Positions 17,773 through 26,717 of a DNA stretch of 64,000 bases are shown piece after piece. This DNA comes from Paraburkholderia sprentiae WSM5005 (GTDB taxonomy: Bacteria; Pseudomonadota; Gammaproteobacteria; Burkholderiales; Burkholderiaceae). Below the pieces are notes generated by a model, which saw nothing but the letters and a program-made list of their open reading frames with translations, was not told the origin of the DNA and searched no databases. Location of the stretch: the NCBI RefSeq assembly GCF_001865575.2, contig NZ_CP017561.2, positions 2,728,001 through 2,792,000 on the forward strand. Direction: 5' to 3'. Both the position numbers and the translations under genes were made by a program. Position 1 is the stretch's first letter. Each line of letters starts with the position of its first letter.

Positions 17773-18582
17773 ATGATCCACGATCCAAACGACTCCGGCC
17801 TCCCGGACGACGCCCCGACACCCACGAGCGCAGCCGCCGACCAGCCCACCGGCAACGACGCGAACAACGTCGACGGCACGCCTGGCACAACGCCGGCAGA
17901 TACGCTATACCACCGCCGCATCCGCAGCTTCGTGACGCGCGCGGGTCGCGTGTCGACCGGCCAGCGCCGCGCGCTCGATGAGTTCGGTCCGCGCTTCGTC
18001 GTTCCCTACGCGCCGCAGCAGCCCGACTGGGCCGGCGTATTCGGCCGACAGGCGCCGCGCATACTCGAAATCGGCTTCGGCATGGGCGCGAGCACCGCGG
18101 AGATCGCCGCGCAACGTCCCGCCGACGACTTCCTCGGCGTCGAAGTCCACGAGCCCGGCGTCGGCGCGCTGCTGAAGCTGATCGGCGAGCAGTCGCTGAC
18201 GAACATCCGCATCATCCAGCACGACGCGGTCGAGGTACTCGAGCAGATGATCGCGCCCGACAGCCTCGACGGCGTGCACATCTTCTTCCCCGACCCGTGG
18301 CACAAGGCGCGCCATCACAAGCGCCGGCTGATCCAGCCGAAGTTCGTCGCGCTGCTGGTGTCGCGTTTGAAGCCCGGTGCGTATCTGCATTGCGCGACCG
18401 ACTGGCAGAACTACGCCGAACAGATGCTCGAAGTGCTGGGCGCCGATCCGCTGCTCGAGAACACGGCGCACGCCTACGCGCCGCGGCCCGACTACCGTCC
18501 GGTGACGAAGTTCGAGCGGCGCGGTCTGCGGCTCGGCCACGGCGTGTGGGACCTCGTGTTCCGCAAGCGCGGCGCGGCGTAA
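17773..18582 (+). CDS. trmB: tRNA (guanine-N7-)-methyltransferase
   Basis: 269 residues. Catalyses N7 methylation of G46 in tRNA using S-adenosylmethionine. The SAM site is EIGFGMGAS near 102-110; the [15 protein letters not shown] motif near 178-192 and the [11 protein letters not shown] and PVTKFERRG segments are diagnostic of TrmB. The first 50 residues are a Pro/Thr/Asp-rich extension usual in Burkholderiaceae. Start at ATG 17773, giving that standard N-terminus. A terminator follows and faces uppP. Confidence 0.95.
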   Translation: MIHDPNDSGLPDDAPTPTSAAADQPTGNDANNVDGTPGTTPADTLYHRRIRSFVTRAGRVSTGQRRALDEFGPRFVVPYAPQQPDWAGVFGRQAPRILEIGFGMGASTAEIAAQRPADDFLGVEVHEPGVGALLKLIGEQSLTNIRIIQHDAVEVLEQMIAPDSLDGVHIFFPDPWHKARHHKRRLIQPKFVALLVSRLKPGAYLHCATDWQNYAEQMLEVLGADPLLENTAHAYAPRPDYRPVTKFERRGLRLGHGVWDLVFRKRGAA

Positions 18583-18605
18583 CGCGGCGAGACGGCGAGC
18601 CAACG

Positions 18606-18641
18606 AAAAAAGGTCCGCGTAGACATACGCGGACCTTTTTT
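18606..18641. terminator. bidirectional Rho-independent terminator
   Basis: Stem AGGTCCGCGTA/TACGCGGACCT with loop GACA, flanked by AAAAAA and TTTTTT, between the convergent trmB and uppP genes. Confidence 0.95.
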
Positions 18642-18657
18642 CATCGCACGGCCAACC

Positions 18658-19494
18658 TCAATCGGCCCAGCTCAACCCACCGCTATAACCGATCAGCAGG
18701 ATCAGCAGACCGAAGCCGATCCGGTACCACGCGAACACCGTGAAGTCATGCGTCGCGACATAGCGCAGCAACCAGCGTATGCAGATGAACGCACTGACGA
18801 ACGCCGCCGCAAAGCCGAGCGCGAAGCTGCCGAGCGCATCGGCGGTGAGCAGATGCCAGTCCTTGTATAGCTCGTAGGCGGTCGCGCCGAAGATGATCGG
18901 AATCGCGAGGAAGAATGAAAACTCGGTCGCGGCGCGGCGTTCGATGCCGAACAGCATGCCGCCGATGATCGTCGAGCCCGAGCGAGAGGTCCCCGGAATC
19001 AACGCGAAGCACTGCGCAAGGCCGACCTTCAGTGCATCGAGCGGGCTCAGATCGTCGATGCTGCGCACCCGCACCGCCGTGTCGCCGCGCGCACGTTGAC
19101 GCGCCTCCGCCCACAAAATCACGACCCCGCCCGCGACCAGCGCGAACGCGACCGGCACCGGCGAGAACAGGGCCTCCTTGATCGATTTCTCGAACAACAG
19201 GCCGAGCACGACCGCCGGAATCGTCGCGATGATCACATTCAGCGCGAAGCGGCGCGCATCAGGTCGACTCGGCAGACCCACGATCACGTTGCCGATGCGG
19301 CGACGAAACTCCCAGCACACAGCGAGAATCGCGCCGAGCTGGATCACGACATCGAAGGTCTTTGCGTGTTCGTCGGAGAAGTCGAGCAGACTGCCGACGA
19401 CGATCAGATGACCGGTGCTCGACACCGGCAAAAACTCCGTCAAGCCCTCGACCACGCCCAGAATCAGCGCCTTGCAAGCCAGTAGCCAGTCCAT
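18658..19494 (-). CDS. uppP: undecaprenyl-diphosphatase
   Basis: 278 residues, polytopic inner-membrane enzyme with about eight hydrophobic segments. It recycles undecaprenyl pyrophosphate to the monophosphate carrier for peptidoglycan and other glycans and gives bacitracin resistance when abundant. Both family motifs are present: [14 protein letters not shown] (16-29) with the conserved glutamates and PGTSRSGST near 168-176. Standalone gene; ends against a bidirectional terminator. Confidence 0.95.
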   Translation of the reverse strand: MDWLLACKALILGVVEGLTEFLPVSSTGHLIVVGSLLDFSDEHAKTFDVVIQLGAILAVCWEFRRRIGNVIVGLPSRPDARRFALNVIIATIPAVVLGLLFEKSIKEALFSPVPVAFALVAGGVVILWAEARQRARGDTAVRVRSIDDLSPLDALKVGLAQCFALIPGTSRSGSTIIGGMLFGIERRAATEFSFFLAIPIIFGATAYELYKDWHLLTADALGSFALGFAAAFVSAFICIRWLLRYVATHDFTVFAWYRIGFGLLILLIGYSGGLSWAD

Positions 19495-19584
19495 CCATGC
19501 CCCTTATCGCGGTAGGTTGTCGCAACGAAAAGGGCCGGCACGGTGATCGCTGGCATGCGCGGCCCTGGCGGCCGCGCGTGCGTG

Positions 19585-20178
19585 TCATTTTTCGACGATC
19601 TGCACGCGTATGCCGTTTGTAAGGATGGTGATTGTACCGGGTTGGTAGCTCACGCCGGCAAATTGCAGTTGCTCGGGTTTGAAGGTGTAGATCGGATAGT
19701 TGGTCAGCAATTGGGTCGCGAGCAGCGCCGCGGCCGCGTTGATCTGCTGCGTGTAGACCTGCGCCTGGCCGCTCACGCTGACGTTATCGACGCTTGGCGA
19801 CCTGAGGATCACCGAGCGGCTCGCCGCGTCGTAGGCGAGTTCGCTCGACAGCGTGAACACGCCATCGACCGGCTCCTGCAGGAACGGGCTCGCGAAACGC
19901 GCGTCGAGTTTTACCTGCACCCGGTTCGCATCGGGCAGCATGCCCACCACCGGATTGCTCAGCGCGACGTCGAACACCTGCGAGACCGTGCGCTGGTACG
20001 GGAACTTGCGCTGCACGGCCTCCTGTACCTGCTGCTGCGAGAACGTGTAATGCGACGGCATGAACGGAAACGTCGGGCTTGCGCAAGCCGCGAGCGACAA
20101 GGTGATGCCAAGCACGCTGCTGCCGATCAGCGCTGCGCGCAAAAAGCCGCGCCGGGCCGGCGCTGCGAGTCGAGTCAT
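19585..20178 (-). CDS. DUF1439 lipoprotein with Tat-like signal
   Basis: 197 residues from ATG 20178, which is preceded by AGGAG 8 bases away. The N-terminus combines a twin-arginine pattern (ARRGFLRA, residues 8-15), a hydrophobic core and a lipobox LAAC with Cys32, suggesting a Tat-exported lipoprotein. The mature domain matches the DUF1439 (YceB-like) group of periplasmic lipoproteins of unknown function, which resemble lipid-binding folds. It lies between uppP and ykgJ on the same strand. Confidence 0.8.
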   Translation of the reverse strand: MTRLAAPARRGFLRAALIGSSVLGITLSLAACASPTFPFMPSHYTFSQQQVQEAVQRKFPYQRTVSQVFDVALSNPVVGMLPDANRVQVKLDARFASPFLQEPVDGVFTLSSELAYDAASRSVILRSPSVDNVSVSGQAQVYTQQINAAAALLATQLLTNYPIYTFKPEQLQFAGVSYQPGTITILTNGIRVQIVEK

Positions 20179-20263
20179 GCGAAATCTCCTATGGAAGCGC
20201 TTGCGGACATCGGCTTGCGTTGGCGGGCGTGTGGATGGCGCGGCGCTGATCGCGTGCCGCGCG

Positions 20264-20566
20264 TCATGGATGGGATGCCGGTCGCGTTTGCGCCTCGAGT
20301 TGCGTGAGCCACGCGAGCGCTTCGCCGCGATTGGCACCGCACATCTCGAGTTGCGGCTGCAGACCGGAGCAGCATGCGGGACGCTCCGGCCGGCCGAAGA
20401 TCGCGCAGCGCAAATCGTCGCCGAGTTGCACGCAGCGCACGCCCGCCGGCTTGCCATTGGGCATACCCGGAATCGGACTCGAAATCGACGGCGCGATACA
20501 GCACGCGCCGCAATCGGGACGGCACGCATGAGCGTCTACCCGTGCGGCGTTCAACCTTTGATCCAC
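20264..20566 (-). CDS. YkgJ family cysteine cluster protein
   Basis: About 100 residues. The body carries the YkgJ pattern CRPDCGACC, then [28 protein letters not shown] and a final CG, i.e. a cysteine set proposed to bind a metal or iron-sulfur cluster; no function is established. No ATG is available upstream. GTG at 20566 is chosen because AGGA lies 8 bases ahead; a GTG at 20623 would add 19 residues without similarity. The start is therefore uncertain. Confidence 0.75.
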   Translation of the reverse strand: MDQRLNAARVDAHACRPDCGACCIAPSISSPIPGMPNGKPAGVRCVQLGDDLRCAIFGRPERPACCSGLQPQLEMCGANRGEALAWLTQLEAQTRPASHP

Positions 20567-20953
20567 GTCGTGTTTCCTGAACTCAAGCCTTGGCAATGCG
20601 TTGCCAGACCCGCATTGTGCCACTGCGTGTGCGTGCGATCTTTTTTACACAATCGGGACGCACCGGCTCGCACTGGAACTCGAGGCTCGCAATGGGCCAT
20701 GCATACGCGGCACGCCGCGCGGCCGCGCACCGCGAAGTGCGGATACCCGGTCGCATGCTCGTGCGCAATCTCGCGATGGTGTTTGACCGCTACCCCGGCG
20801 AGCAGACCCTCGAACGTTCTCGCGCAGCGTCCAAGCACCGTCCCCGCGCACGCGCTGCTGCGGCTGAAAGCAACCTTGCCCGTCGAGCGATTTTCGGCCA
20901 TAATCTGCGTCTTCCTCGCGCGCTTAACTCCCAATGCGCGCACTGCAGTATCT
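20567..20953. other. intergenic region before tRNA-Leu
   Basis: 387 bases with no supported gene. Open frames exist on both strands but none has a ribosome site or recognisable similarity, and the plus-strand ones run through the tRNA. Promoters for ykgJ (minus) and tRNA-Leu (plus) must lie here. Confidence 0.45.
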
Positions 20954-21038
20954 GCCCAGGTGGTGAAATTGGTAGACGCAGGGGACTCAAAATCCCCCGC
21001 CGCAAGGCGTGCCGGTTCGATTCCGGCCCTGGGCACCA
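20954..21038 (+). tRNA. tRNA-Leu(CAA)
   Basis: 85 bases including CCA. Acceptor GCCCAGG pairs with CCTGGGC; the D-arm contains GGTGAAATTGGTAGACGC; the anticodon stem GGGGA/TCCCC closes loop CTCAAAA giving CAA; a long variable arm CGCCGCAAGGCGT is typical of leucine tRNAs; the T-arm is GCCGGTTCGATTCCGGC. The DNA just downstream is an accessory islet, so the tRNA may have served as an integration site. Confidence 0.95.
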
Positions 21039-21388
21039 AACACTCTTCAACCGGTTTCAACGGTTCACCACGAAGCCCCGACAGCTAGCGCTGAGCGGCG
21101 CTTTTGTTTGCTATGGTCTCCTAGGGTTCACCAGCGATTACAGCCCCCACCAAGGGGGCGTTTCGGGGGTTGCCACGATTCAAGCACCCGACGGGTGAAC
21201 AACGCCCCCGCAGCGGCGCGGCAGACGCCCGCGAAAAACTGGCAGCAAACATTGACCCGGAGGAAGCTCAGGACAACCTTTTGGACCGGTGTCGCCCAAT
21301 GATGGAGGCATGGGCGAAGCATATCTGCACACCGGCCCAACTGCGGCAGCAAAAAGGCCACACGGATGTAGCCCATTCGGTTTCTGCC
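21039..21388. other. non-coding junction downstream of tRNA-Leu, possible integrase remnant
   Basis: 350 bases between the tRNA and the ankyrin gene. In the plus frame at about 21230-21340 the translated segment around DNLLDRCRPMMEAWAKH resembles the last residues of P4-type phage integrases (pattern R..MQ.WA), but the rest of such a gene is missing. GC-rich short inverted repeats (CCCCC/GGGGG) occur at 21146-21210. I found no second copy of the tRNA 3' end further right, so no attachment site is proven. Confidence 0.3.
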
Positions 21389-22213
21389 TCAAGGCAGCGG
21401 AAGCTTGCTGTCATCGAGCCGTCGCGGAGGATTGGCTCCCCAACGTGCTTTTATCTGTTCCGGAGTCTCCGGAGGCCATTTCACGCCCATCTTGATGATG
21501 CGGTCCCGAATCTCGATTAGCTTTTTGTAGGTCGGGGAATCAGGCGCGGGGGCGTTTCTGTTGATGTCATGCGAAAGCGCGAATGGGAACGATACTCCGT
21601 TGATTTCGTAAGTAGACGGGTTTGCGCCGTGATCGAGAAGGTAGTCGATCTGGTCGAGTGCGTTGTTCATCAATGCTTCAAATAGCACTGAATTACGCAA
21701 CGAATCGCGCCGGTTCACATCTGCGCCACGCTCCACCAGCAGCTTGAGCGAACCAGATGTCGACTCTCTTGCAACAAAGAAAATGATGGGTCTGCGGCCC
21801 TCGATCATGGTGTTGGGGTCAACGCTACCGTCCAGCATCGCACGCAGGAATTCCGGGTGCGAGCTGTTGAGGATGACCCCGAGGGGGCTGCCATAATCCG
21901 GGACGGCCTGCACGGGATCGGCCCCGGCCCTCACCACCTCCGACGCAACCGCAAGCCGATGCGGGTCGCGCTGCAACGCCTCCTGAAACGCAAAAAACAG
22001 CATCGTCATGTTCTTGCGTCCGGGCGTGTTCAAGTCCGTCTTCGGTGCCAGTCGCCGGACCCGCTCCATGTCACCTCGCTCGATGGCCTGCGCCAGTTCG
22101 AGTTGCGGGCCGCTAAAAAAATCAGTGGCGGGAAATTTGTTCATTGCATGAACCACAGGGGATAGCGCCAGCAACAGCACCGGCACGATAAAGATTCGGC
22201 TGAGTGTTTTCAT
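21389..22213 (-). CDS. ankyrin-repeat periplasmic protein, candidate immunity partner of the adjacent lipase
   Basis: 274 residues. A signal peptide (about 1-23, hydrophobic IFIVPVLLLALSPVVHA) sends it to the periplasm. From about 35 to 240 it has four or five ankyrin-like units, recognisable at LAQAIERGDMERVRRL, EVVRAGADPVQ, LLVERGADVNRRDS and YLLDHGANPSTYE. The C-terminus is Pro-rich and charged. The gene follows the lipase gene by 14 bases on the same strand. Periplasmic ankyrin or lipoprotein partners often neutralise type VI lipase effectors that act on membranes, so an immunity role is a reasonable inference, not shown. Confidence 0.7.
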   Translation of the reverse strand: MKTLSRIFIVPVLLLALSPVVHAMNKFPATDFFSGPQLELAQAIERGDMERVRRLAPKTDLNTPGRKNMTMLFFAFQEALQRDPHRLAVASEVVRAGADPVQAVPDYGSPLGVILNSSHPEFLRAMLDGSVDPNTMIEGRRPIIFFVARESTSGSLKLLVERGADVNRRDSLRNSVLFEALMNNALDQIDYLLDHGANPSTYEINGVSFPFALSHDINRNAPAPDSPTYKKLIEIRDRIIKMGVKWPPETPEQIKARWGANPPRRLDDSKLPLP

Positions 22214-22227
22214 CGCTTTCAGCCACG

Positions 22228-23544
22228 TTATGACAGTGTTTCAAGTACGAAAATGTCCTCCGCCTTCTGCTGCTCGATGCCGTCTATTGCCTGCCTGATG
22301 AAGTGCCGCGACACGGGCGAGCCGCTGCCGGGCAGCGGATAGGCAGTACCGGCTGCACCGGGCAGCGGCGTCCACGTCTGTGCCACGGTCAGAATGTCGC
22401 CCTTCACATGGTACGCATTGATGTTCGATGGTGTGACCTGGCCGCCGTAGTGTTCGACCGTCTTCGGGTGCAGACCGGCGGCATTGAAGCTCCAGCAGTC
22501 CTTGCCGCTGGCCAAAGAAGCAGCAGAACACAGACCGCCGCCTAGCGAGTGTCCTGTTATGTCGATAGGTTCTGTTGAGAAAGCTAATTTTTTACCTGTA
22601 TTGACAGCCCTCTCGTAATAGGGCGATTCCATATCCACGCTTTGGCTGAAGTTGTTCGACCAGTCGGCCAGGCTCGTCATTTCGGTTCCCCTGAAGGCGA
22701 GGGTGGGCTTCATATCGTCGCCGAAGACATGAGGATCGGGTTCGTATAGCTGCGCCCGGAAATTTGAACCTTCCATTGTCAGGTCAAGAGGGTCGAGTCG
22801 ATATTGATTCAGAAATTCCGTATCCCCGCTGCGGTTCGCCCACCCTTCTGGCACCGGCCTTGACGGCTCGTAGACATGATCGGAGAGTCTGGCCTTCTCC
22901 ACCGCGACATTGTTGCGTGCGAGCCGTTCAGCCGCTGCCCGCGCGCGTCCTGACATGGCCGTATTGCCCGCCGCAATCAGCGCCTTGCGCGTCTGCCACC
23001 GCTGCGCCTTGCTCAGTTCCTGTGGTATCTCGATGCGCGGCGGTGTCACCCTGGCTGCACGCGCAGCGTTCAGCCGGGCTTGCCAGGTGGCCGGATCGTA
23101 CTGGACGGACAGCACAGGTTCGCCGTCCGAGCGATTACCGGACCTCGATGCGATATTCCGCAACGGCGTGCTGGTGTAGGGTGACGGAAACAGGCTATCG
23201 CGAGGACCTTTAATGGCAAGCAGGGCACCCCGGCGCACCTCTTCGAGAAGCGCAACGATGACCCACCAGCCATCGGTGTCAGGGTTGCGGTCCCGTACGC
23301 GATGAAAAAACAGCCAGTGACTGCCAATGAGATTCCTGACCAGTTTCCGGTCGTCCTGCCACGCCCTGTGATTCAGTTGGGCAATGTCAAGAAACTCCCG
23401 GGTCTCCACCCTGGCCCTCTGAAGGTCCGCGGCCTTGCCGAGGCACGCTTTATAGTGCCACTCGTCGCAGATGACATAACAGGCCCCCGGTGGCCGCTGG
23501 CAGGACAGCTCCACGGAGTGCATCTCAAATACGGACTGGGACAT
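22228..23544 (-). CDS. class-3-lipase-like protein, candidate antibacterial phospholipase effector
   Basis: 438 residues without signal peptide. The C-terminal half is an alpha/beta hydrolase of the lipase class 3 type: TLAFRGTE oxyanion region near 250, nucleophile elbow GHSLGGG with Ser333, and likely Asp383 (KGDILT) and His414 (SRHF). The N-terminal 200 residues, containing several Cys and Trp, are not recognised. Lack of an export signal, a secreted ankyrin neighbour downstream and two small genes upstream resemble a type VI secretion effector module, though no vgrG, PAAR or tss gene is in the window. GC content is visibly lower than in flanking genes. Start at ATG 23544, overlapping the upstream small gene by 20 bases. 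Confidence 0.7.
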   Translation of the reverse strand: MSQSVFEMHSVELSCQRPPGACYVICDEWHYKACLGKAADLQRARVETREFLDIAQLNHRAWQDDRKLVRNLIGSHWLFFHRVRDRNPDTDGWWVIVALLEEVRRGALLAIKGPRDSLFPSPYTSTPLRNIASRSGNRSDGEPVLSVQYDPATWQARLNAARAARVTPPRIEIPQELSKAQRWQTRKALIAAGNTAMSGRARAAAERLARNNVAVEKARLSDHVYEPSRPVPEGWANRSGDTEFLNQYRLDPLDLTMEGSNFRAQLYEPDPHVFGDDMKPTLAFRGTEMTSLADWSNNFSQSVDMESPYYERAVNTGKKLAFSTEPIDITGHSLGGGLCSAASLASGKDCWSFNAAGLHPKTVEHYGGQVTPSNINAYHVKGDILTVAQTWTPLPGAAGTAYPLPGSGSPVSRHFIRQAIDGIEQQKAEDIFVLETLS

Positions 23545-23806
23545 GGGTGTGTCGATGGTCTATCTGAAGTCGCTGCCGGGGTTGACAGCAGCCAGATAAT
23601 TGCCGTGCGACAGGCAGTCCGTACATGGGCGACCGCCCAAAATCTCCTCGGCTTTCGGAAACCTGGGCAATGGTCGAGAGATCGGAGAATTGCTCCGCGA
23701 CTTCTTCCAGACTCAACAGCCCCGCCAGCGCGTGCAGTTGATCGAAGCGGATAACAGCGGCGTCAGGCGTCGCGGCATCCCGTTGCGGAGGCGTGCAGAA
23801 AATCAA
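23525..23806 (-). CDS. small hypothetical protein upstream of the lipase
   Basis: 93 codons from a TTG at 23806 that overlaps the stop of the preceding small gene (TTGA) and ends inside the lipase start. I do not recognise it. The first 55 residues (SLEEVAEQFSDLSTIAQV) could be helical; the remainder looks irregular and may not be under selection. Its position in a chain of overlapping frames is the main support. It may be a chaperone-like partner of the effector or a decayed frame. Confidence 0.35.
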   Translation of the reverse strand: MIFCTPPQRDAATPDAAVIRFDQLHALAGLLSLEEVAEQFSDLSTIAQVSESRGDFGRSPMYGLPVARQLSGCCQPRQRLQIDHRHTHVPVRI

Positions 23807-24048
23807 CCACGACGCACCTCGGTTGCGTGGTCATACGCTTCGATGAAAGCCAGCACGGCGGCGCGCTCGACTTTGCTCGCCTTCTGGAATTCCGATTGCG
23901 CACTGAACAGCTTGCGGCGCGCATCGTCCATCAAGCCTCGACGGCGCGATATTGATTGCGGCCCTGCCATCAAACAGTCTTCCCGATTCCCGATCGCGCG
24001 CAAGACATCGGCAGTCGCATCTCTCGTCAGAAACGCTCGAAGCCACAC
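23803..24048 (-). CDS. small hypothetical protein, first of the islet operon
   Basis: 81 codons from GTG 24048, or 55 from the ATG at 23970. The C-terminal half (ARRKLFSAQSEFQKASKVERAAVLAFIEAYDHAT) is predicted helical and amphipathic, as in small adaptor proteins. It lies 9 bases after the GT87 gene stop and overlaps the next small frame. No family recognised. Confidence 0.4.
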   Translation of the reverse strand: MWLRAFLTRDATADVLRAIGNREDCLMAGPQSISRRRGLMDDARRKLFSAQSEFQKASKVERAAVLAFIEAYDHATEVRRG

Positions 24049-24057
24049 CCCGATCGC

Positions 24058-25323
24058 TCATCCAGGCTGGTAAGCACGCTCTCGCCACCCCACTCGCGAC
24101 GGCGGAAAGTATCTCGCAACACAAAGCCCATAAACGATCAGCGCCGCGACGGTATAGGACACAAACCGCGCCGAAAAGAACAGCAAGACCACCACGACCG
24201 CGGCGAGAAGCATCTCGAGTCTCGGACCGAGCGCCGACAACTGTCCGCCGCGCGCTTCGAAAGCGGTGCCCAGCAAGATCAGCAACGGGATCGACGCGAG
24301 CACCATGTGGATCGGCTCGAGGATCGGATAAGCGACGAGCATCGTCATCGAAGCGAGCGCGTAGTCGACGCGGCTGTCCCGGTGGCGGCGGAACACCAGA
24401 TACGCGGACAGCACGCACGCAGCCAACACCAACGCATGCGAAGCAACGGAGAGCAACGCACCGGACATCGGCATGCCGAGCGTCGCCGATAGCGTCTGCA
24501 ACGCACCCCTCACGGCATTGTTCATCGGCGCGCCGCCACCGCTCATCGCCAGCGCCATGCCGTTCAGGCGCGGCATATCCGACACGAGGTAGTGCCACAA
24601 AACGTCGAAGCCGAGGCGCGCGCCGGTGATCAGCGTCAAGGCAATCGCGACCGCGCTCGCCATCACAAACGTCCGCCATTCGCGACGCAGCAACAGCAAG
24701 CCGGCGACGGCCACCGGCGTGAGCTTGATCGCGATCGCAAAGCCGAGAAAGAGCCCCGCGGTGTAGCCCTTGCCACGCTCGATCAACGCGAACGTCGCAA
24801 TCAGCAGGAAGAACAGCAGTTCGTTAGATTGGCCGTCGTAGGTGTCTTCGACGAGCGGAAAGCTCAGCAGCGCGACCGCCACCAGCAGCAGATTGACGCT
24901 GCGCTCCGTGCCGCGGTAGGCCATCGTGACGAGGAGATACAAAGCCACCGCAAACAGCACGACCGATGCACTCACCCAGACGATTTTCGCAGCGAGCGGC
25001 GTCAGTAGCGCGAGCGGCGCAAACACCAGCGCAAACTGCGGCGGGTACGCGTAGAAGATGTCGTCTCCCGTCGAGCGCGCGCCAATGCTCTGCAAAAACC
25101 CGATGAGCGCGTCGTGGTCGTACAGGCGCGCCGGGTCTGGTAGCACAACGTTGAAGGCGTACAGGTAGAAATTGAAATCGCCGAAGGCGTCGGGCACGTT
25201 GCCACGAAACTTCGCGACGACGTGCATGATGCGCAGCACGAGGCAGGCTACCGCAATCAACAGCAGGAGCGCGGCGCCCGCGCCGAAGTTCGACCTGGCC
25301 CGTACGGCCCCTGCGTTGAACAT
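24058..25323 (-). CDS. glycosyltransferase family 87 (DUF2029) membrane protein
   Basis: 421 residues, polytopic with about ten hydrophobic segments, beginning with ALLLLIAVACLVLRIMHVV (16-34). Features of the GT87/DUF2029 group are the first-loop acidic region with DFNFYLYA and the YPPQFALVFAPL segment near 92-103, followed by YDGQSNELLFFLL. Characterised relatives are polyprenyl-phosphate-mannose-dependent mannosyltransferases in actinobacteria; in proteobacteria the acceptor is unknown. ATG 25323 is used because the open frame upstream lacks similarity. It is a stand-alone gene bordering the lipase/ankyrin islet. Confidence 0.75.
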   Translation of the reverse strand: MFNAGAVRARSNFGAGAALLLLIAVACLVLRIMHVVAKFRGNVPDAFGDFNFYLYAFNVVLPDPARLYDHDALIGFLQSIGARSTGDDIFYAYPPQFALVFAPLALLTPLAAKIVWVSASVVLFAVALYLLVTMAYRGTERSVNLLLVAVALLSFPLVEDTYDGQSNELLFFLLIATFALIERGKGYTAGLFLGFAIAIKLTPVAVAGLLLLRREWRTFVMASAVAIALTLITGARLGFDVLWHYLVSDMPRLNGMALAMSGGGAPMNNAVRGALQTLSATLGMPMSGALLSVASHALVLAACVLSAYLVFRRHRDSRVDYALASMTMLVAYPILEPIHMVLASIPLLILLGTAFEARGGQLSALGPRLEMLLAAVVVVLLFFSARFVSYTVAALIVYGLCVARYFPPSRVGWRERAYQPG

Positions 25324-25793
25324 GGTGTCTCTCCGCGGTACGTCAATGAACGTGGCGTTGCTGCGCCCTTGAGACCGCTCGCTAGCGCGGGGGCTTGGCA
25401 GCACGCCATGTCGCCGGTCGGGGGATGGCCGGCATTGCCAGCCATGCCGGCTTATGCCGGACGACTGGACAGAGGTTACCGATTCGCAAAAATCGATCTG
25501 TGCGTTCGCACACACCCGGCCGACCTATGTCGGGAACTTTGGGGCATGAGCGACGGACCGGCGGCCTGCAGCAGGCCGGTGGAGCCGAGAAAAGGGGCCC
25601 GTGCCGATCGCGCCGCCCAGCGCAATCCTGCAAAGCAGCAACAGGGTTTAGCACGATCCGGCCCGGCCAAGCCGGCGATGCGCGCCGCCCGCCTTCGTTC
25701 TGCGCCGCACTTAAGCGCGCGGATAGTGATTGTCACGGCGACGGCACCTGGGTATGTTGCCGAAGTCCACTTTTCGACCCGCGGAGCGTCAAC
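25324..25793. other. intergenic region between divergent genes
   Basis: 470 bases with no supported gene. It contains several short inverted repeats, among them GGCCTG/CAGGCC near 25564-25578 and repeated GCCGG blocks at 25425-25465, plus the promoter of the hydrolase gene at 25730-25758. No known riboswitch signature was recognised. Confidence 0.4.
25730..25758 (+). promoter_or_regulatory. likely sigma-70 promoter of the alpha/beta hydrolase gene
   Basis: TTGTCA (25730-25735) and TATGTT (25753-25758) are spaced by 17 bases and lie 36 bases ahead of the ATG. Confidence 0.45.
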
Positions 25794-26690
25794 ATGTCGC
25801 CCAAACGTCTGCTTTGCGCCACCGTGTTGTGCCTCTGTTTCTCGGGCGTGAGTCCGTCCGCGCTCGCGCAGACGGCGCCCGCCGCCCAGCAACCGGCCGA
25901 TGACGCCAGTTCGCAGCCAGGCGCCCAGCCGGTGCCGTCGCCCGCCGACGCTTCGCCCGGCAAGCCCGCTGCCGCCGCGCTCGGCGGCCCGGTGCGCAAT
26001 ATCGTGCTGGTGCATGGCGCGTTCCTCGACGGATCGAGCTGGAACGGCGTGGTCGCGAAGCTGCAGCAAAAGGGTTATCACGTGAGCTCGGTGCAGAACC
26101 CGCTGACGTCGCTCGCCGACGACGTCGCCGCGACCCGCCGCGTGCTCGACCGCGAGAACGGTCCGGTGCTGCTGGTCGGTCACTCGTGGGGCGGCGTGGT
26201 GATCACCGAGGTCGCCGCGAATGCGCCGAACGTCGCCGGTCTCGTGTATGTCGCCGCGCTCGCGCCGCAACTGCACGAATCGGCGATGGACGTGATGAAG
26301 GCCGGCGGGCCGATGCCGGCCGGTCAGAGCATCAGCAAGGACGCCAACGGCTTTTTGTGGGTCGACCGCGCGCGCTATCGCGCCGACCTCGCCGCCGACG
26401 TGCCCGAGACCGTCACGCGCGTGCTCGCGGCCGCACAGGTGCCGATCGCCGCGAACGCATTCGACGAACCGGTCGATCAGGTGGGCTGGAAAGATAAACC
26501 GTCGTGGTACGTGCTGACGACGAAAGACCGCGCGGTGTCGCCCGATCTGCAGAAAATGATCGCCGGGCGGATCGGCGCGAAGGTGGTGCCGATCGCGTCG
26601 AGCCATCTCGCGCCGGTGTCGCACGCCGGCGCGGTGGCGGAGGCGATCGATCACGCGGCGCGCGAGCTGAGCCGGCGGCAGCAGCCGTAA
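25794..26690 (+). CDS. secreted alpha/beta hydrolase
   Basis: 298 residues. Signal peptide with likely cleavage after ALA (residue 25), then an Ala/Pro-rich linker to about 62 and an alpha/beta-hydrolase domain: HGAF oxyanion loop at 74-77, nucleophile Ser131 in GHSWGG, and a catalytic His in the SSHLAPVSH region near the end. It resembles the pyrethroid-hydrolase/EstC-like esterases found in soil bacteria; the substrate is unknown. Single gene, followed by the convergent peptide operon. Confidence 0.85.
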   Translation: MSPKRLLCATVLCLCFSGVSPSALAQTAPAAQQPADDASSQPGAQPVPSPADASPGKPAAAALGGPVRNIVLVHGAFLDGSSWNGVVAKLQQKGYHVSSVQNPLTSLADDVAATRRVLDRENGPVLLVGHSWGGVVITEVAANAPNVAGLVYVAALAPQLHESAMDVMKAGGPMPAGQSISKDANGFLWVDRARYRADLAADVPETVTRVLAAAQVPIAANAFDEPVDQVGWKDKPSWYVLTTKDRAVSPDLQKMIAGRIGAKVVPIASSHLAPVSHAGAVAEAIDHAARELSRRQQP

Positions 26691-26717
26691 GCCGCCAGCG
26701 GCTCGATGCCCCGCGGC

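Noticed and set aside
24058..24080. Second copy of the tRNA-Leu 3' end as right attachment site of the islet
   Set aside because: No stretch matching the tRNA T-arm or acceptor end was found near the right border of the islet.
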